This document shows positions 12,268 to 24,295 of a stretch of 64,000 nt of DNA, in pieces. The translations under genes and the position numbers were made by a program. Origin of the DNA: Thuidium tamariscinum (Eukaryota; Streptophyta; Bryopsida; Hypnales; Thuidiaceae). Positions within the stretch are counted from its first letter, which is position 1; the number at the start of each line of letters is the position of its first letter. The notes under the pieces were generated by a model, which saw only the letters and a program-made list of their open reading frames with translations, was not told where the DNA came from and did no database searches. The stretch is from positions 25,497,501-25,561,500 of the forward strand of contig OX344749.2 in NCBI GenBank assembly GCA_947034885.2, written 5' to 3'.

Positions 12268-12499
12268 TTAACCCTTAAGCGATGCAGGGGGCACCTAGGA
12301 AACCATCTTTTTCTGAACCCGTGGGAATCATTGGTATTACAAAATCCAAAAGTGTGCATTTGAAGTCAAAGAACTGTACAAGATCTTTCTTTTCCACCCT
12401 TCATTCTGAGGATGAATGCTTGTAGGTTTGTCCTGTACCGCAAAAGCCTCTGGCTTGTTCATCGACCACAAAACGGCTCCAGCATCGTTTAGGGGTTAA
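12268..12499. mobile_element. Small TTAA-bounded MITE, family E
   Basis: This 232-bp element starts TTAACCCTTAAGCGATGC and ends GCATCGTTTAGGGGTTAA, an 18-base inverted repeat with one gap and one mismatch. It shares the outer TTAACCC(C)TTAA motif with the larger TTAA elements, but the inner TIR differs. No duplication is seen outside TTAA. Non-coding. Confidence 0.75.
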
Positions 12500-14468
12500 G
12501 AGATGAAACTGAATTTTGGGAGGTGAAACTTCTTGGAGTATTTTTCAGTGAATTATCTTGGAAAGACAAATGGGAGTAGCGTCTACTGCAATGCAAGTCA
12601 TTTCATATTTTTTTCGAGCTTTGGGGAATTAGTTCTGAATATTTGAAGTTGATGTGCACGGGCTCACTAAAAGAGTCAAATATCTTCTAAAATGTAAACT
12701 ATTCATACATTGTTGGTATAATGAAAAAGCAAAAAGTACAAATGGTCCAAAAAAGACTTGGACACTTCCTAACTTTTGCATATGGGATTTAGATGCCTTG
12801 TTCTTTAGTGTGATGGAACCTCTTTTTGCTTGCCAATAAGAAAATGTAGAAATTTGACCAATCTGACAATAGTAACTAGGGATAAAAGCAAAAAGTGGCA
12901 ATAGAAAGGATACCCACCTTGTAAAAGTATTGCAAAAAAGTCTATTACACCTTATTCTATAGGACTATTCCCCCCCCCCTCTCCTTCCATTTTCCAATTG
13001 AATTTCAATGTCTTCAAAGTTATGGTTTGATTTTTGAACATTTTCTATAAGCAATCCTATTCAAATTTTGATATCCAAATATGTAGTTTATGGCTATACT
13101 TCATGCGTTTGACATGATGTTATATCCATAATGTAAAATTCATATTTATTCACTATCAAAATACTTTGAATCAATAAATCAATTGTAGAATGTACATGAG
13201 AATGCATGGTCTTCGCCCCCTCTATACTAAAGGCCTTAAGTCATGAAAGAAAATTTTCAAGAAAATGAAAATCAAGAAAGCCAAAGAATGTCACTTTATA
13301 TGTAAAACTCTAACTTTGAAAGAGAGAAAAATATGGACAACACTTTAATTTGTCTTCATTTGCAAAATAAATGCACAACATTTGAATACCACACCATTGT
13401 AACCAAGCCAATATAAAGAAGTGGGCTTAAAAACACATATTATGAGTTGCTTTACTTTTAAAAATATAATAAAATTGTAGATTGGACAACTGTACTTTCA
13501 AAGGCCGTAAAGCCATTGTCTCAAAAAAAATATGAACCTTAAAAAAATTTCCCTATTGCTTCAACCATCTAGTCAAAAGGATTAAATTTTTTTTTATTGA
13601 AGACTAATATTTGATCAATGTTTTTAGGCCATGATTGTTGAATTATACCTCTAAAAGATCAAAATTTCATTAATAAGGTATACATGACTATTTACTTAGG
13701 TTTTCAATCATTTATTTACATTTAAAAGAAGTTATTGTTGTATATTTCAACAAATGTGGATTGAATGACACATTTGTTATTTTGCATATTCTAGTCCAAC
13801 TATGAGTCCAACAAATTGCATTTGGATCTCAAAATTGGATTTTGAAATTATGTATTGAAGGGTCTTATATATTGGCCAAGATTTCCTTTCAAATATCACA
13901 TTTTTTTGCCTTGAATGGTCACATGGACTCAAAGTGCACATTCTATTCCCATGTAACTTGAGTCAAAGATTCAAAGCATTTTTTCTTAGAGTGTAATTGG
14001 TGAACTTAAAATTCCTTCAAAGTTGAAACAAGACAAATCAATTCAATTTTCTAAATTTTTTTGCATATATAATTGGTTTTGTATTTCATTGCAATTAACT
14101 TGAAATTAAAAAAAATTAAACATCACAAACTTTCACATCTTTTATATAGCTTGGATCAAGAATTTTCACTATAAGAAAAATCGGTGTTTTAACTGAGTTT
14201 TTAAGTATAGACCTATACATCAAAGCATAAGTAATGACCTTTAAAGCAATTTTCACCAAAAATTTACTATAAATACTTTTTTTCATACAATCTTGAAATA
14301 TATAAATATTGATGTTAAAAGAGTGCACAAAATAATCCTTTTAATTATGCAAAAACAACATTCATTTGTGGGTAGCCTTCCAAGTTTGAGATGATCCTTT
14401 GAATTTCTAGTAGCCTAGTAGTAGATTTATAAGAAATTTAATTGGAATTTTTTTCTATAAAGTTAGTA
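12500..14468. other. AT-rich non-coding stretch
   Basis: Contains C-run and A/T tracts and stops in all frames. I recognise no gene, terminal repeat or array. Confidence 0.5.
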
Positions 14469-14869
14469 TTAACCCTTTCTGTATAATGGTTATTCTACTT
14501 ACGTCCATATTCTAGACGATGAATAGAGGCCTTCAAGGCATTGTTTCATCCAATTAACTTCTAATTTATCAAATGTAACACTTGAATCTAGAGAAGACAA
14601 CCTTCCTTAATGACCAAATTCATTAAATTCTAATAAATGATATATTTGTACAAAATTATAAGCAAAAATGTGCAAAAATTCAAAAAAGGATTGAGACGTT
14701 TCAGGGTTAAGTCCTTTTTATTTATTTATTGAATTTACTATAAGTCAAATTTTTATCATTGAAGGCAAAAAAAATTGGACAATTATTCTCCAGTAAGAAG
14801 TTTGTTGTTCAATACGTGTCCATTGCAAGTAAGTAGAATAACCATTATATAGAAAGCTTGTTGGTTTAA
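14469..14869. mobile_element. TTAA-bounded TIR element with about 30-bp inverted repeats
   Basis: The left end TTAACCCTTTCTGTATAATG, continuing through GGTTATTCTACTTAC, is matched in inverted orientation by GTAAGTAGAATAACCATTAT...TTTAA at the right end (about 14829-14869). The interior (about 14500-14715) is a second copy of the repeat at 9665-9890. Non-coding, 401 bp. Its right TTAA is also the left TTAA of the next element. Confidence 0.75.
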
Positions 14870-15833
14870 CCCTACAAGGCCCACGGCCATTTTGGGTTCA
14901 AAAAAATTGTAGCTTTGAAGTGCTATAAATCTAAATGTGACTAAGTAATACACATCTTAACTGTACAATCTTGTAGTGAGCATGTTGTAGGTGGAATGGA
15001 TCAAATTTGAAGTTATTTGACCACATAGATTGCAAGATTAAAATGTTTTAGTGCTGAAAAAGAATGCTGAAATTTTCCTAAAAACTCATTTAGAGGTGAA
15101 ATTTGACTTCTAAACCTAAGCAAATGAAAAAACTTTAAGCTACAAAGTGATTCAAAATCAGCATACAAACACATTGGTGAAAAAAATTATCATTCAATTG
15201 ACTCAATGCGTTTGCAAAATGGCTTGCAAATGTCAAAAAATAGATAAGAAAAGTTGCAAAAAACACATCTAGGACTGAACCTCCTTCTACTAGAATGCAC
15301 CTTAGTCATTGAGAACTTCTTGGATTGATGTGAAATTTTAGTGACACAAACTAGACTAATATGCGCAACTTTTCCAAAAAAATTATTAGAATTGGACATT
15401 GTATGAAGAAGATACAAGCTGCCAAAGTTCACTGAAGTTGCAAAATGGCGGGATTTTGAATTTTGAATTGCTCCCAAACAATCTAAACAACTTGGATTGA
15501 CTTGAAAATTTCACCACAATAACTAGACTTCAAGGGATGTAGAACCCAACAAATTTTATTCAAATCAAACATTGGATGAAGGAGATACAAGCCCCCGAAG
15601 TTGCAGCCATGAAGTGCACTTTGGTGAATCACATTGAACCTCTGTGAACTTCGGTTGGCTTCCACACAATCATCACCTCTTAGATTGATCTAAAAATTTT
15701 ACCACACAAACTAGAATAATAGGCGCAAATTTCCCAACAAGTTTCATTGAATTTGGACATTGGATGCAAAAGTTACAGCACTTTGAATTCTATGAGAGGC
15801 CACTTTTTAGCCCCTTGGGCGGTCTAGGGTTAA
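14866..15833. mobile_element. TTAA-bounded element, family D, copy 1
   Basis: Begins TTAACCCTACAAGGCCCACGG and ends GGCGGTCTAGGGTTAA. The 968-bp interior is AT-rich and non-coding and contains short internal direct repeats (for example ATTTTACCACACAAACTAGA-like phrases near 15340, 15510 and 15690). Copy 2 follows in the same orientation and shares the TTAA at 15830-15833. Confidence 0.7.
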
Positions 15834-16684
15834 CTCCTCAAGGCCCACAACCTTTTTGGGTTTAAAAACATTCTTGCTTTTCAAGTCTCATAAGTCTACA
15901 TGTTACTAAACTATGAAAATCTCAATTCTATGATCTTGTAGTATGCATGTTGTAGATGATATGGATCAAATTTGAAGTCAATTAGTTGCACAGATTGCAA
16001 GATTTTAATGTTTTAGTGTTGAAAAAAGATGTTGAAATTTTCCTAAAAACACATTTGGAGGTGAAATATGATTTCTAAACTTACCCTAATGAAAAGTTTT
16101 AAACTAAGAAGTGCTTCAAAATTAACATAAAAATACATTGGTGGAAAAAAATGGCATTCAATTGACTCTTTGTGTTAGCAAAATGACTTTGAAATAGCCA
16201 AAAAAAGAAGCTAAAAAAAGTGCAAAAAACATATCTATGAGTGAACCTTTTTCTACTAAAATACTTCTCAGCTACTCATTACTTTTTAGATTGATATGGA
16301 ATTTTAGCCACACAAATAATACTAGAATGCTTACCTTTTCCAAATTTTTATTATTAGAAATGGATACTATATAAAGAAGGAACAAGCCGTGAAAGTTCAT
16401 TGTAGTCCAAAAATGTCTCGTTTTTGAACTTCGAATAGCTCCCAAACACTCAAAACAACTTGGATTTCCATGAAAATTTGACCACGATAACTAGACTTCA
16501 AGAGAAACACAACACAACACAACAAATTTTTATAAAAAAAAACATCGGATGAAAGAGATACAAACCCTCAAAGTTGCAATTGTCATCTGCAATTTGGTAA
16601 ACTTATCAAAATTTTGACTTTTAGTTCAATTTTGAGCAAATTCCACTAGAAGCACAGAAAAGGCCTTGGACATCTAAAGATTAA
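15830..16684. mobile_element. TTAA-bounded element, family D, copy 2
   Basis: Begins TTAACTCCTCAAGGCCCAC and ends GGCCTTGGACATCTAAAGATTAA. It aligns with copy 1 along its length (same order of phrases, modest divergence) and is somewhat shorter. A 3' fragment of the same family ends at 50352-50355. Non-coding. Confidence 0.65.
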
Positions 16685-17018
16685 AGAAGAAAATACAATT
16701 TAAATACATCCAATATTGTATTGTTTGCATTCAAACTCACATATCCAAATGCAATACCTTGTTCAATTTTTGAAACTTACAAAGTTTTGAAATGGAGTAG
16801 ATTTATAATTTATAAGACTTATTTTCTTAAGTTTAAATTGAAACCATAAATAGGCATTTCAAAAGTCATACGCAAGTTTGAACAAGGCCTAAGAAACTTG
16901 AATATAAATTTAGAAATGCAAGCTCAAAAGAGTTGAAACTAAGAATAAGCAAGTACACTACAATATATAGCTACTTTGTAATCATCGTAGGTGTCTGTAA
17001 CATTGACACTTATAACTA
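16685..17018. other. AT-rich non-coding stretch
   Basis: No gene is seen. The last 60 bases contain GTAGGTGTCTGTAACAT-like text. It recurs just beyond the next element (about 17988-18030, GGTGTCTGTAATATAGGT), so the element may have inserted into an older short repeat. Confidence 0.4.
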
Positions 17019-17950
17019 TTAACCCCTAAAGTCCCAAAGCATATTTTTTGGAATTATAGATATTTTGGGCAGTGCACCACGAGTGTAATTTTCAATTTTT
17101 TTCTCTGAATTTTTCATACAACATGTGGTCAATGAGTATCAACAAGGCAAAACAATTTTCATAACTTTTGACTCAATGGTTAAAAAGTTATTGTATAATA
17201 TGTAGTTTCTTTACGAGACTGGGCAGCTCGGGCAGCTAAAAAAAAATCACTTTTTGAAGAAATACAAATTTGGTATTGGTTCTCTAGATTTATATGTACA
17301 TTGAAAGCTTTGAATCACTCCATTTTGATCAATGAGTCAAACGTTTGAGGAGTTTTAGTTTGTGGGCACTTATGGAATCTTTACCCTAAAATAAACTTTA
17401 AAGTCCATTATTTTACTCAATTTTCAATATTTTTGAAGAAAAATAAAAAAATTATGTGTATATTGTTTATTAAAAAATTACAACCATTGGAATTGACATT
17501 TTTCAATTCTATAAATAAATTCTAAATAATTTAGTATTTTGAATCATTCTCTACTTCTTTTGACTTACTAGTTTTTTTCTATATGTTTCACTATTCCAAA
17601 TGATCTAAAAAATTTCAAACATATAGCCAACTTGATTTGAAGAATGAATCCAAAGATGCACCACCATTTTAGACATTTTTTCATACAAATATGAGCTTGT
17701 AAAGTGCAGCTGCCCGTTTTTTCATAGGGTTATTAAAAGGATTTTTGTCAATTCAAATGTTAATACCTTGCAATCTACATGGTGAAAATTTCTGAAATTT
17801 TTTTCACATCTTTCCAAACTAGAATACTACAAGATCTTACAATCACATGCGTCCAAAAAAATTTTGAAAAAAAACTTGGTACTTGTATTAGAAAGGGCAA
17901 TTTTAGGGCGTTTTTGTTGAAAACATAGTCAAAAAACCTCTAGGGGTTAA
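17019..17950 (+). mobile_element. TTAA-bounded TIR element, family A reference copy
   Basis: This 932-bp element starts TTAACCCCTAAAGTCCCAAAG and ends AACCTCTAGGGGTTAA, so the outer 13 or so bases are inverted repeats. The flanks beyond TTAA do not match each other. It is the most complete of several copies (7403-9128, 20802-21130 partial, 50388-51630, 57791-58700 reversed, 61279-63040). Shared interior phrases include TTTTCATAACTTTTGACT and CAATTCTATAAATAAATT. No open frame of note. Confidence 0.75.
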
Positions 17951-18581
17951 AGGTGCCCTATAACATGAATATCCTACACCCGCGAAAGGTGTCTGTAATA
18001 TAGGTACCTACAACATAGGTGGCTAGCCTCTTAGGCTGAGGATCCTAAGCTCACATGCCAACACCCTTGTAAAGAAGGCACATCCATTTTTAGAATGTAG
18101 AAACCTTAAGGTCAACAAGTAAAAAAAGAAGCTTTTAGAGTAAAAGAAGTAAGACATATGATTTCATTTCTAAAGTTTTCAAGAAAAAACAAAAAATATG
18201 AACTATATTCAATTTTTTTCATTCATGAATATTGAAAATAATAATATAATACATTTAAATTTTAAATTTTTTTTAATAACAAATGGAGAACCATTAATAT
18301 AATACAAATTGAAGCATGGAAACTTGCAAGAGTGAAATTGTAGTACATGGTCAATTGGTCCTAAGCTTATACGGTCCTTTGGTTGTTATACTTTTAGCAT
18401 TTTGTCTTTCCAAGAAGATACTCCGGAGTGCTTCAGTCCTCCCAATGTTCTGCAAAGTTGGCTTTCTGGGGAATATTGAGAGACACGGCTCACACGTGTC
18501 ATCCTCCGCATCACTGCTCGGGGGTTACCAATCCTTTTGCTTGGTCATGTAAGATAAATCACTCGGTATAGTAAATTAGAA
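17951..18581. other. Mixed non-coding stretch
   Basis: AT-rich, with a GC-richer patch at about 18310-18550 carrying an unremarkable 78-codon plus-strand frame (18316-18552) that resembles no protein I know. Nothing else is recognised. Confidence 0.4.
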
Positions 18582-20699
18582 TTAACCCTAGAAGGACCAA
18601 GGAGGTCCTTTGCGACCGTATAGTATATTGTATTGTGAATTTGGAGGTATTTCATCATGCTAGTATTTATCAAATATTTTTCGATACAAAATAATCATGA
18701 TAGTACGTAAATAACAATGTATCACAATTCATAGGGTAAACGGCAATTGGAAAGTTATAAGGTTACATATAGGTCGTGTAGAGGGTTTCTAGTGGTCTTT
18801 CAAGGGTTTGGATGTACCTTATGTACATTGGCTCGTAGGACAAAAGATTTTTTACATTTTGGCAACATGTGTAAATTAACTCCTCAAATTTCAAGGCATT
18901 TTTTTCAACAAAAAACACTCAAAATTGTCATTCTTATTGTAAGAAGCAAAATTATTTAGGAATTTGTATTTAAAAAAACAACTTGATTGTAGATCATGGA
19001 CTAAACTAGTACAATAATGTACAAAAGCAAATTTAGAAAACTTTCATAGGATGGATTGCAAGATATTTGCATTTAAAGTGAAGACAACATGGATTTTTGT
19101 ACAAGACTTTGAATTTTCTCAACTTAACTCCTAAAATTCTTTCATGTTTAGAAGCCCAAGATTGCTTTGAATACTTGTCTCCAAAGCAAAGTCAAAATCT
19201 TCATCAATATTTATTAAAAAAATTAATTGTAAGATCCTTTGGTTAACTTGTTCAAATACATTGTCCTAAATTCTTTTTCAATAAATGTCTCAACCAACTG
19301 CAAGTTCAATGTGCCTAAACTTCAATATGTAGGCTTTTCAAGCATTTGCAAAAGGAGAAGTTTTGTCTGTAACCATTTTTAAGAAAAAAAAATGTATGTC
19401 ATTTAATTGTGCATTTTAGTTGATAAGTTACAATATGGATCATAAATATATATGAAAAAATAATCAAACCAAAAAAACTTTTGTATACATTTTATAAAAA
19501 TATGTAAGGTGAAAATTGTTATTGAGTGCAAGAAAAATAATAATATTCTAATAACTTTTGGAAGAATTTGAATTTTTTAATCCCAATGGTGAGAATGTTC
19601 TTATAAACAATTAATGTTTTCATTTATTTATTGTTTGAAAATCTTCAAAATTGAGAGCATAAGCTAACTTCATATATTTTTCTATCTTCATTGCCAACAA
19701 AGTAAAACTCCTTATATCTTTTACCTCATTATTTGATTTTATATATTTTTCTACCTTCTTTGCCCACAAAATAAAAATGCCTCATATTTCTTACCTCGTT
19801 ATTTTGAATCCAATAGTTCAAATGTTTCCAAATAGGTATCAATCTACATGATGCCAGAAAATCAATTAATATTTTTCTAGAATACATTTTTTATTGTCCA
19901 TTTTGAAATTGAAATAATAAAACCTTCTAAATTTTGCAATATTTATTGGAATGAAATGAAAAAAAAGCTTCAAATGCTGATTGTAATGAATAGCATTCAT
20001 TCTAAAACATCTATGCTAAAATTTCAAATTATTATGTCAATAGACCCTACTTAAGTTTTGAGAAGTCCAAAGTATTCTTTGGTCTTTAAGGGATCATAAT
20101 GTTTGTACTACAAATGTTGAATTGAAAATTTTTATATTAGATAATTGAGTTGGGAATCTAAAAATAATAAAATAAAGCAAAACTTGGCTTTCATTCTTTA
20201 AGAAATTGTTAAGTAGACATTGGTGCAAAATAGAAGATATTAATAAATCATTGATTGTTCTAAAATGGAATTGAAATATGTTAATTCCAATGGTGAGATT
20301 ATTTTAGTGAGTGAATTAAAACTTTTGAAGATTTTTCTTTTTAAAATTATGAAAATTGTAAAAATTTGAGTAAAAAAATGTGAATCAATACATTATTTTT
20401 TTAGGAAGATGCAATGGTCACCTTCAAAACAAAAAGCTCTATAACTTTCACATCACTAGTCCAATGCAAAGCTTTCTATATAGACAAGTATATACAAGGA
20501 ACAAATTTTTAAAATTTTAATTTTAATTTTTTGTTGTGATTGTTTTTGTCACTTGGTGCACTATTACTAGTAAATGATTTCAAAGTGGCATAACTTTTGT
20601 TCCTAGTCACCAATTGAAATAAAAATGATAGTCATAGGAACTTACCAAACCTTCAAATCTCCTTACAAACATACTTATACTTTGGACTTTAAGGATTAA
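18582..20699. mobile_element. TTAA element(s), family B-like, nested or rearranged
   Basis: Starts TTAACCCTAGAAGGACCAAGG, the copy whose end looks most like a published piggyBac terminus (TTAACCCTAGAAA). A possible internal right end (GGTCTTTAAGGGATCA) is near 20079-20094. From about 20100 to 20699 the text follows the right half of family B and ends ...GGACTTTAAGGATTAA. This may be two elements, or one with an insertion. Non-coding. Confidence 0.5.
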
Positions 20700-20801
20700 T
20701 TAGAAATTTGAATGAAATTTGAACATATTATTATATTGATATAGGTAGTGCCCAATGCACAAATTGAGGGTCATTTATTCAAACCAAATAGAAATTTGTT
20801 T

Positions 20802-21130
20802 TTAACTTCTAAAAGCCCAATATTATTTTTTTGTCTATATAGAGATTTTAGGTAGCTCACTACAAATTAGTTTTCAATTTTTTTTCCTTGAAATTTCTCA
20901 CAACATTTTCCAAAAGAGACTAACAATTATCATAATTTTTGACTATATAGTTAAAAAGTTATTGTAAGATATGTAGTTTTCATTGCTTAGTAGGCTATTT
21001 GGGCAATATGAAAAACTCATTTTTAAAATACATTTTTAAAAAATAAAAATTTGAAATTGGATTTTTAGATTTATATCTAAGTGGAAAGCTTTGAATCATT
21101 TTATTTTGATTAGTGAATCAAAAGTTCTTG
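20802..21130 (+). mobile_element. Truncated family A element (left end only)
   Basis: Starts TTAACTTCTAAAAGCCCAAT and follows the left third of the family A element at 17019, including TTTTTGACTATATAGTTAAA. It stops matching near 21130, where a short tandem repeat begins. No right end was found. Confidence 0.55.
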
Positions 21131-21192
21131 AATGATCAAAACTAGAAGAATACATTTGGGGAATGATCAAAACTAGAAGACCACATTTAGGG
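21131..21192. repeat. Two tandem 31-bp units
   Basis: AATGATCAAAACTAGAAGA followed by a 12-base tail occurs twice back to back (21131-21161 and 21162-21192), with four differences in the tails. It lies at the truncation point of the preceding family A copy. Confidence 0.8.
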
Positions 21193-21908
21193 AATGGATT
21201 TAGGCAATCTTTGGGCTTTCCAAATTCATATTAATTTAAATTGAAGGAAACTAATGATGAAAAGTTGGCAATTTCTATCTTTCTATTTGTCATTTCTATC
21301 TTTCTACAAGGCAAAAAATTAACATTGCCTTCTACTACTCCAAAACATGCGTATAATGACTCTAAGTGGTTGATTACAGGTATTTTTATCATAGCTATAT
21401 ATTTTTTGAACTTCCATAGTCAAGAATATGTTGAACCTTTTGCAAATCTTAAGGAAAAAAATTCATGACTACTTAAGTTTTATTGATGAAAACATTGCTG
21501 ATCAATACATAATTGTATTTTCTATAATTCACTAAAAATCCTTTTCATACTTTATGAATTAACAAATGTAGATAGTTTTTATTTCTAGACTACATACCCT
21601 ACACAAGGGTCCGACGTGCCAAAATTGAATTTCCACATCAAATTTTCAAGTGTCCGCATCTCCTTACACCAACCATGATATGATACATGCCATTCTCTTT
21701 TCTTTTTTTCTTTTTCAAAAATGGCATAATGTATGCAAAATCTGACCCCTCACATGGCTAGGGAGTATCATCCAAATCTTGTAGGATCCTAATTACGATC
21801 ATTATTAGACTTAATATTATAAAACAACATACATTATTTTACAGGCCCGTAGTAATGAGAGATTATCAAAGTTTTAAACCGAATCCCAATCAAAGTTATA
21901 CAACATGT
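21193..21908. other. AT-rich non-coding stretch
   Basis: A 75-codon plus-strand frame (21241-21468) is low-complexity and hydrophobic and resembles nothing I know. I treat it as chance. No other signal. Confidence 0.4.
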
Positions 21909-22322
21909 AAAAACATCCCCATGCCTGCACGCCAAAGGGCTAAAAAATGATAATGTAGTGTGTTTGCCCTGTGAAACTGCCCCATGCTAGGCACTCCAAA
22001 CAAAATATTTAGCCAACAAAAACTTCAAAGCAACAATCGCACTCAACTGTTGCGTTTCTTCCCCATGGCTCACTAAATCTTGATTTCCTCAATTCTGGCA
22101 CACTCTCAGGGAATATTCAGCCATTCGGAGCTTGGAGGCCCAACACTTGGCCTGACATCTTTCACTTGACTTGATAAAGTTAGTTTTTTGGCTTGGGAGA
22201 TGTGTTTAGTGAGTGAATTAAGAGTGTAGGCATGAAGCATGAAGCACCTTTACTAACCATCAACCCATGTCAAACCCCATTCGGTGCCCCTGCTTGAGGG
22301 ATCTAGCATGAGGATGCTCTAA
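21909..22322. mobile_element. MITE, CATCCCCA family, copy 1
   Basis: The left end AAACATCCCCATGCCTG and right end GCATGAGGATGCTCTAAG are inverted-repeat partners. The second copy at 23079-23478 has the same outer motif (ACATCCCCACGCC / GGCCGTGGGGATGCTCTT). About 410 bp, non-coding, GC-richer than its surroundings. Superfamily not decided; no clear target duplication. Confidence 0.6.
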
Positions 22323-23078
22323 GAAATAATATAATTAAAAAAAATCTTCATTTAAACCTAAAGCCAAACCCTAATTCCTAATTCCTAATAGAAAATTCTA
22401 AAAACTAAATTACTGTAAAACCCTAAACCCTAACCCTAGAAACCGTAAGCCCAGCATCAATTTCACACCATACACAAATCAACACTTGTAGAACGAGTTT
22501 CACGAGGATGGGGAGGTCAATGATTCTAGAATTTGACTTCAGTTGTGGCGGGGACACCACCTCGAAGGCTGCTCAAATTGCACTGAGAATTTCGAGGGAT
22601 GCTCCCCTCAGTCGAACTCCGCTGCTGCTACGAAGGAGGACACACTCAGCGAGGGTTGTCTTTCACATGGCCAAACTATGGTCATGTGGCGGTTTAGGGG
22701 TCGCGTTTCGGTGGCCCTCGGGAAACAAATATTCTTCCACAACAAAGTCTTTCCCGCGTTGGTTCTTCTACTCCCGAGGTGAATAAGGGAGAAACACCCA
22801 ACATCACACCCGTACCTTGCATTGGACCCTAGATTCATCCAAAACCGTCTCTAGGCTGTAGTTAATGTGTTTGTCAAATGTTTGACTCTAATTTGCCGAC
22901 GTGTGTTAAGGACACATACCAAAATTTGATTGGCTCAATGTTGAAAAATCCTCAAGTACACAGGATGTTAAATCCATGGCATGAAGTGGGACCAATTGGA
23001 TAAAACTTTTGTTACCCAAGGATAAAAATAAAAAATCCCCTCATATATATGTCGTGTTTGGGTATGTTCTAGACTCGT
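22323..23078. other. GC-richer stretch with telomere-like tract, no gene assigned
   Basis: An interstitial telomere-like tract (AAAACCCTAAACCCTAACCC, 22417-22439) sits upstream of a GC-richer segment (22500-22860). That segment is open on three frames for 75-90 codons, but none resembles a known protein. It could be a promoter or first exon of a decayed gene, and there is no support beyond composition. Confidence 0.35.
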
Positions 23079-23478
23079 AGAACATCCCCACGCCTAGCTC
23101 GGGCAAATGGCCCGGCCAAGGACCACTTGTCCAGCCATTAAGGAAGCCCGGGCCTGGCTAAAAAAAATTGCCCTACCCCAACACGGCCAACGAGGCGGGG
23201 AAGCAAGCTATTTCGGACTTCGAGGTGCCACCTCATGGTTGCCACCGAGAATCAATTCTTCTAAACTCGAAAAGTGCCTCAAACAAGGGAATGAAATCTA
23301 AAATAATTGTACACCGAGCCCGGCCACACACTCGCCACTTGGCCGTGTCATTCTCAAATTTGGCCGGGTCCCGCCTTATTTTTGGCTTTGTCGAGTGTGC
23401 CGTGGGGCAATTCCTTCGGCTAGGCCCAGCTACTTGCCCAATTTGTGCCGAATTGTGAGTGGCCGTGGGGATGCTCTT
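23079..23478. mobile_element. MITE, CATCCCCA family, copy 2
   Basis: About 400 bp, GC-rich. It begins near AGAACATCCCCACGCC and ends GGCCGTGGGGATGCTCTT, an inverted pair. The interior is rich in GGCCCGGCC-type runs. Open frames across it are a by-product of low AT content, not evidence of a gene. Confidence 0.6.
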
Positions 23479-23481
23479 AGC

Positions 23482-23670
23482 AAATATGACAATTGTGGTC
23501 TCTGATCGCAAATATGAATTCAGAATTTTTTTTTGACACAAGTAAACAAACTTTACTGCACGGGAATTCAGGAGCTTTATAAAAATATTTATATGCAAAA
23601 AATACAAAATTTCAGCGTTTTCCCCCGGGGTAAATCCAGCCCGCTAGTCCCACTTCGTGGGACGGGTTCA
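23482..23670. mobile_element. Partial MITE, GGTCTCTGATCGC family
   Basis: Contains GGTCTCTGATCGCAAATATG followed by AATTC, A/T runs and CAGCGTTTTCCCCC, the same order as in the complete copy at 40555-40791. The terminal repeats are not intact here. Non-coding. Confidence 0.55.
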
Positions 23671-24065
23671 ATGGCCTCCCTCATGGAGTCCCAGGCACGT
23701 TGGGACTTGGGAAGGGGGCTAATAAGCTCGCGCTAGAGAAGTACAAAGGGTGGAACCTAATAACCCAGCAGCTGCTTGCACAGAAGTCAATTCCGGTGGA
23801 AACACCTAGAACCGTCAATTTAAGCAATGTAGTTGGGAGGCACCTTCTCCTAAGAATAATATTTTATAGAATTACTTATTGAAAAGTTTTAAAATTTAAA
23901 ACAAAAATTAGATTTTTTGGATATGGCATGTAATTTTTATGAATTTTCAAAGTAGAAGCTTCCTATCTTAGACCATTGAAGCCCTCACAAAATTGGATCT
24001 CATCAACCAATTCAAGAGACACCTACCTACACCTAGTAAATAAAAAATACCACAAGTAAATACAA

Positions 24066-24295
24066 AGTGGTTAGGGAGAGTTCTCCCCCCTCACTTGGCC
24101 CCTCCAAGTCATTTGAAGGATACAAGTAATAAAAAAAAAGGCCCCCCTTTTGTACTTGATTAATTTACCTTGTACACCCCTCCTAGTTAATTTGGGGTCT
24201 CCGGTTGCGAATGTGAATTCAAAATTTGCAAATTTGATCATGCATGATTTTTTTTTTAAATTCAGCATTTTCCCAAAGGATCGAGGCCCACAAAG
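24066..24295. mobile_element. MITE, GGTCTCTGATCGC family, diverged copy
   Basis: The left end TAGGGAGAGTTCTCCCCCCT corresponds to the TIR of the 40555-40791 copy (AGGGAGAACTGACCCCCT as read from its right end). The interior has GGTCTCCGGTTGCGAATGTG, then AATTCAAAATTTG and CAGCATTTTCCCAAA in the family order. The right TIR is eroded. Non-coding. Confidence 0.6.

Noticed and set aside
22508..23607. Cluster of open frames of 64-124 codons
   Set aside because: They lie in GC-rich MITEs and flanks where stop codons are rare. No recognisable domain or splice structure.
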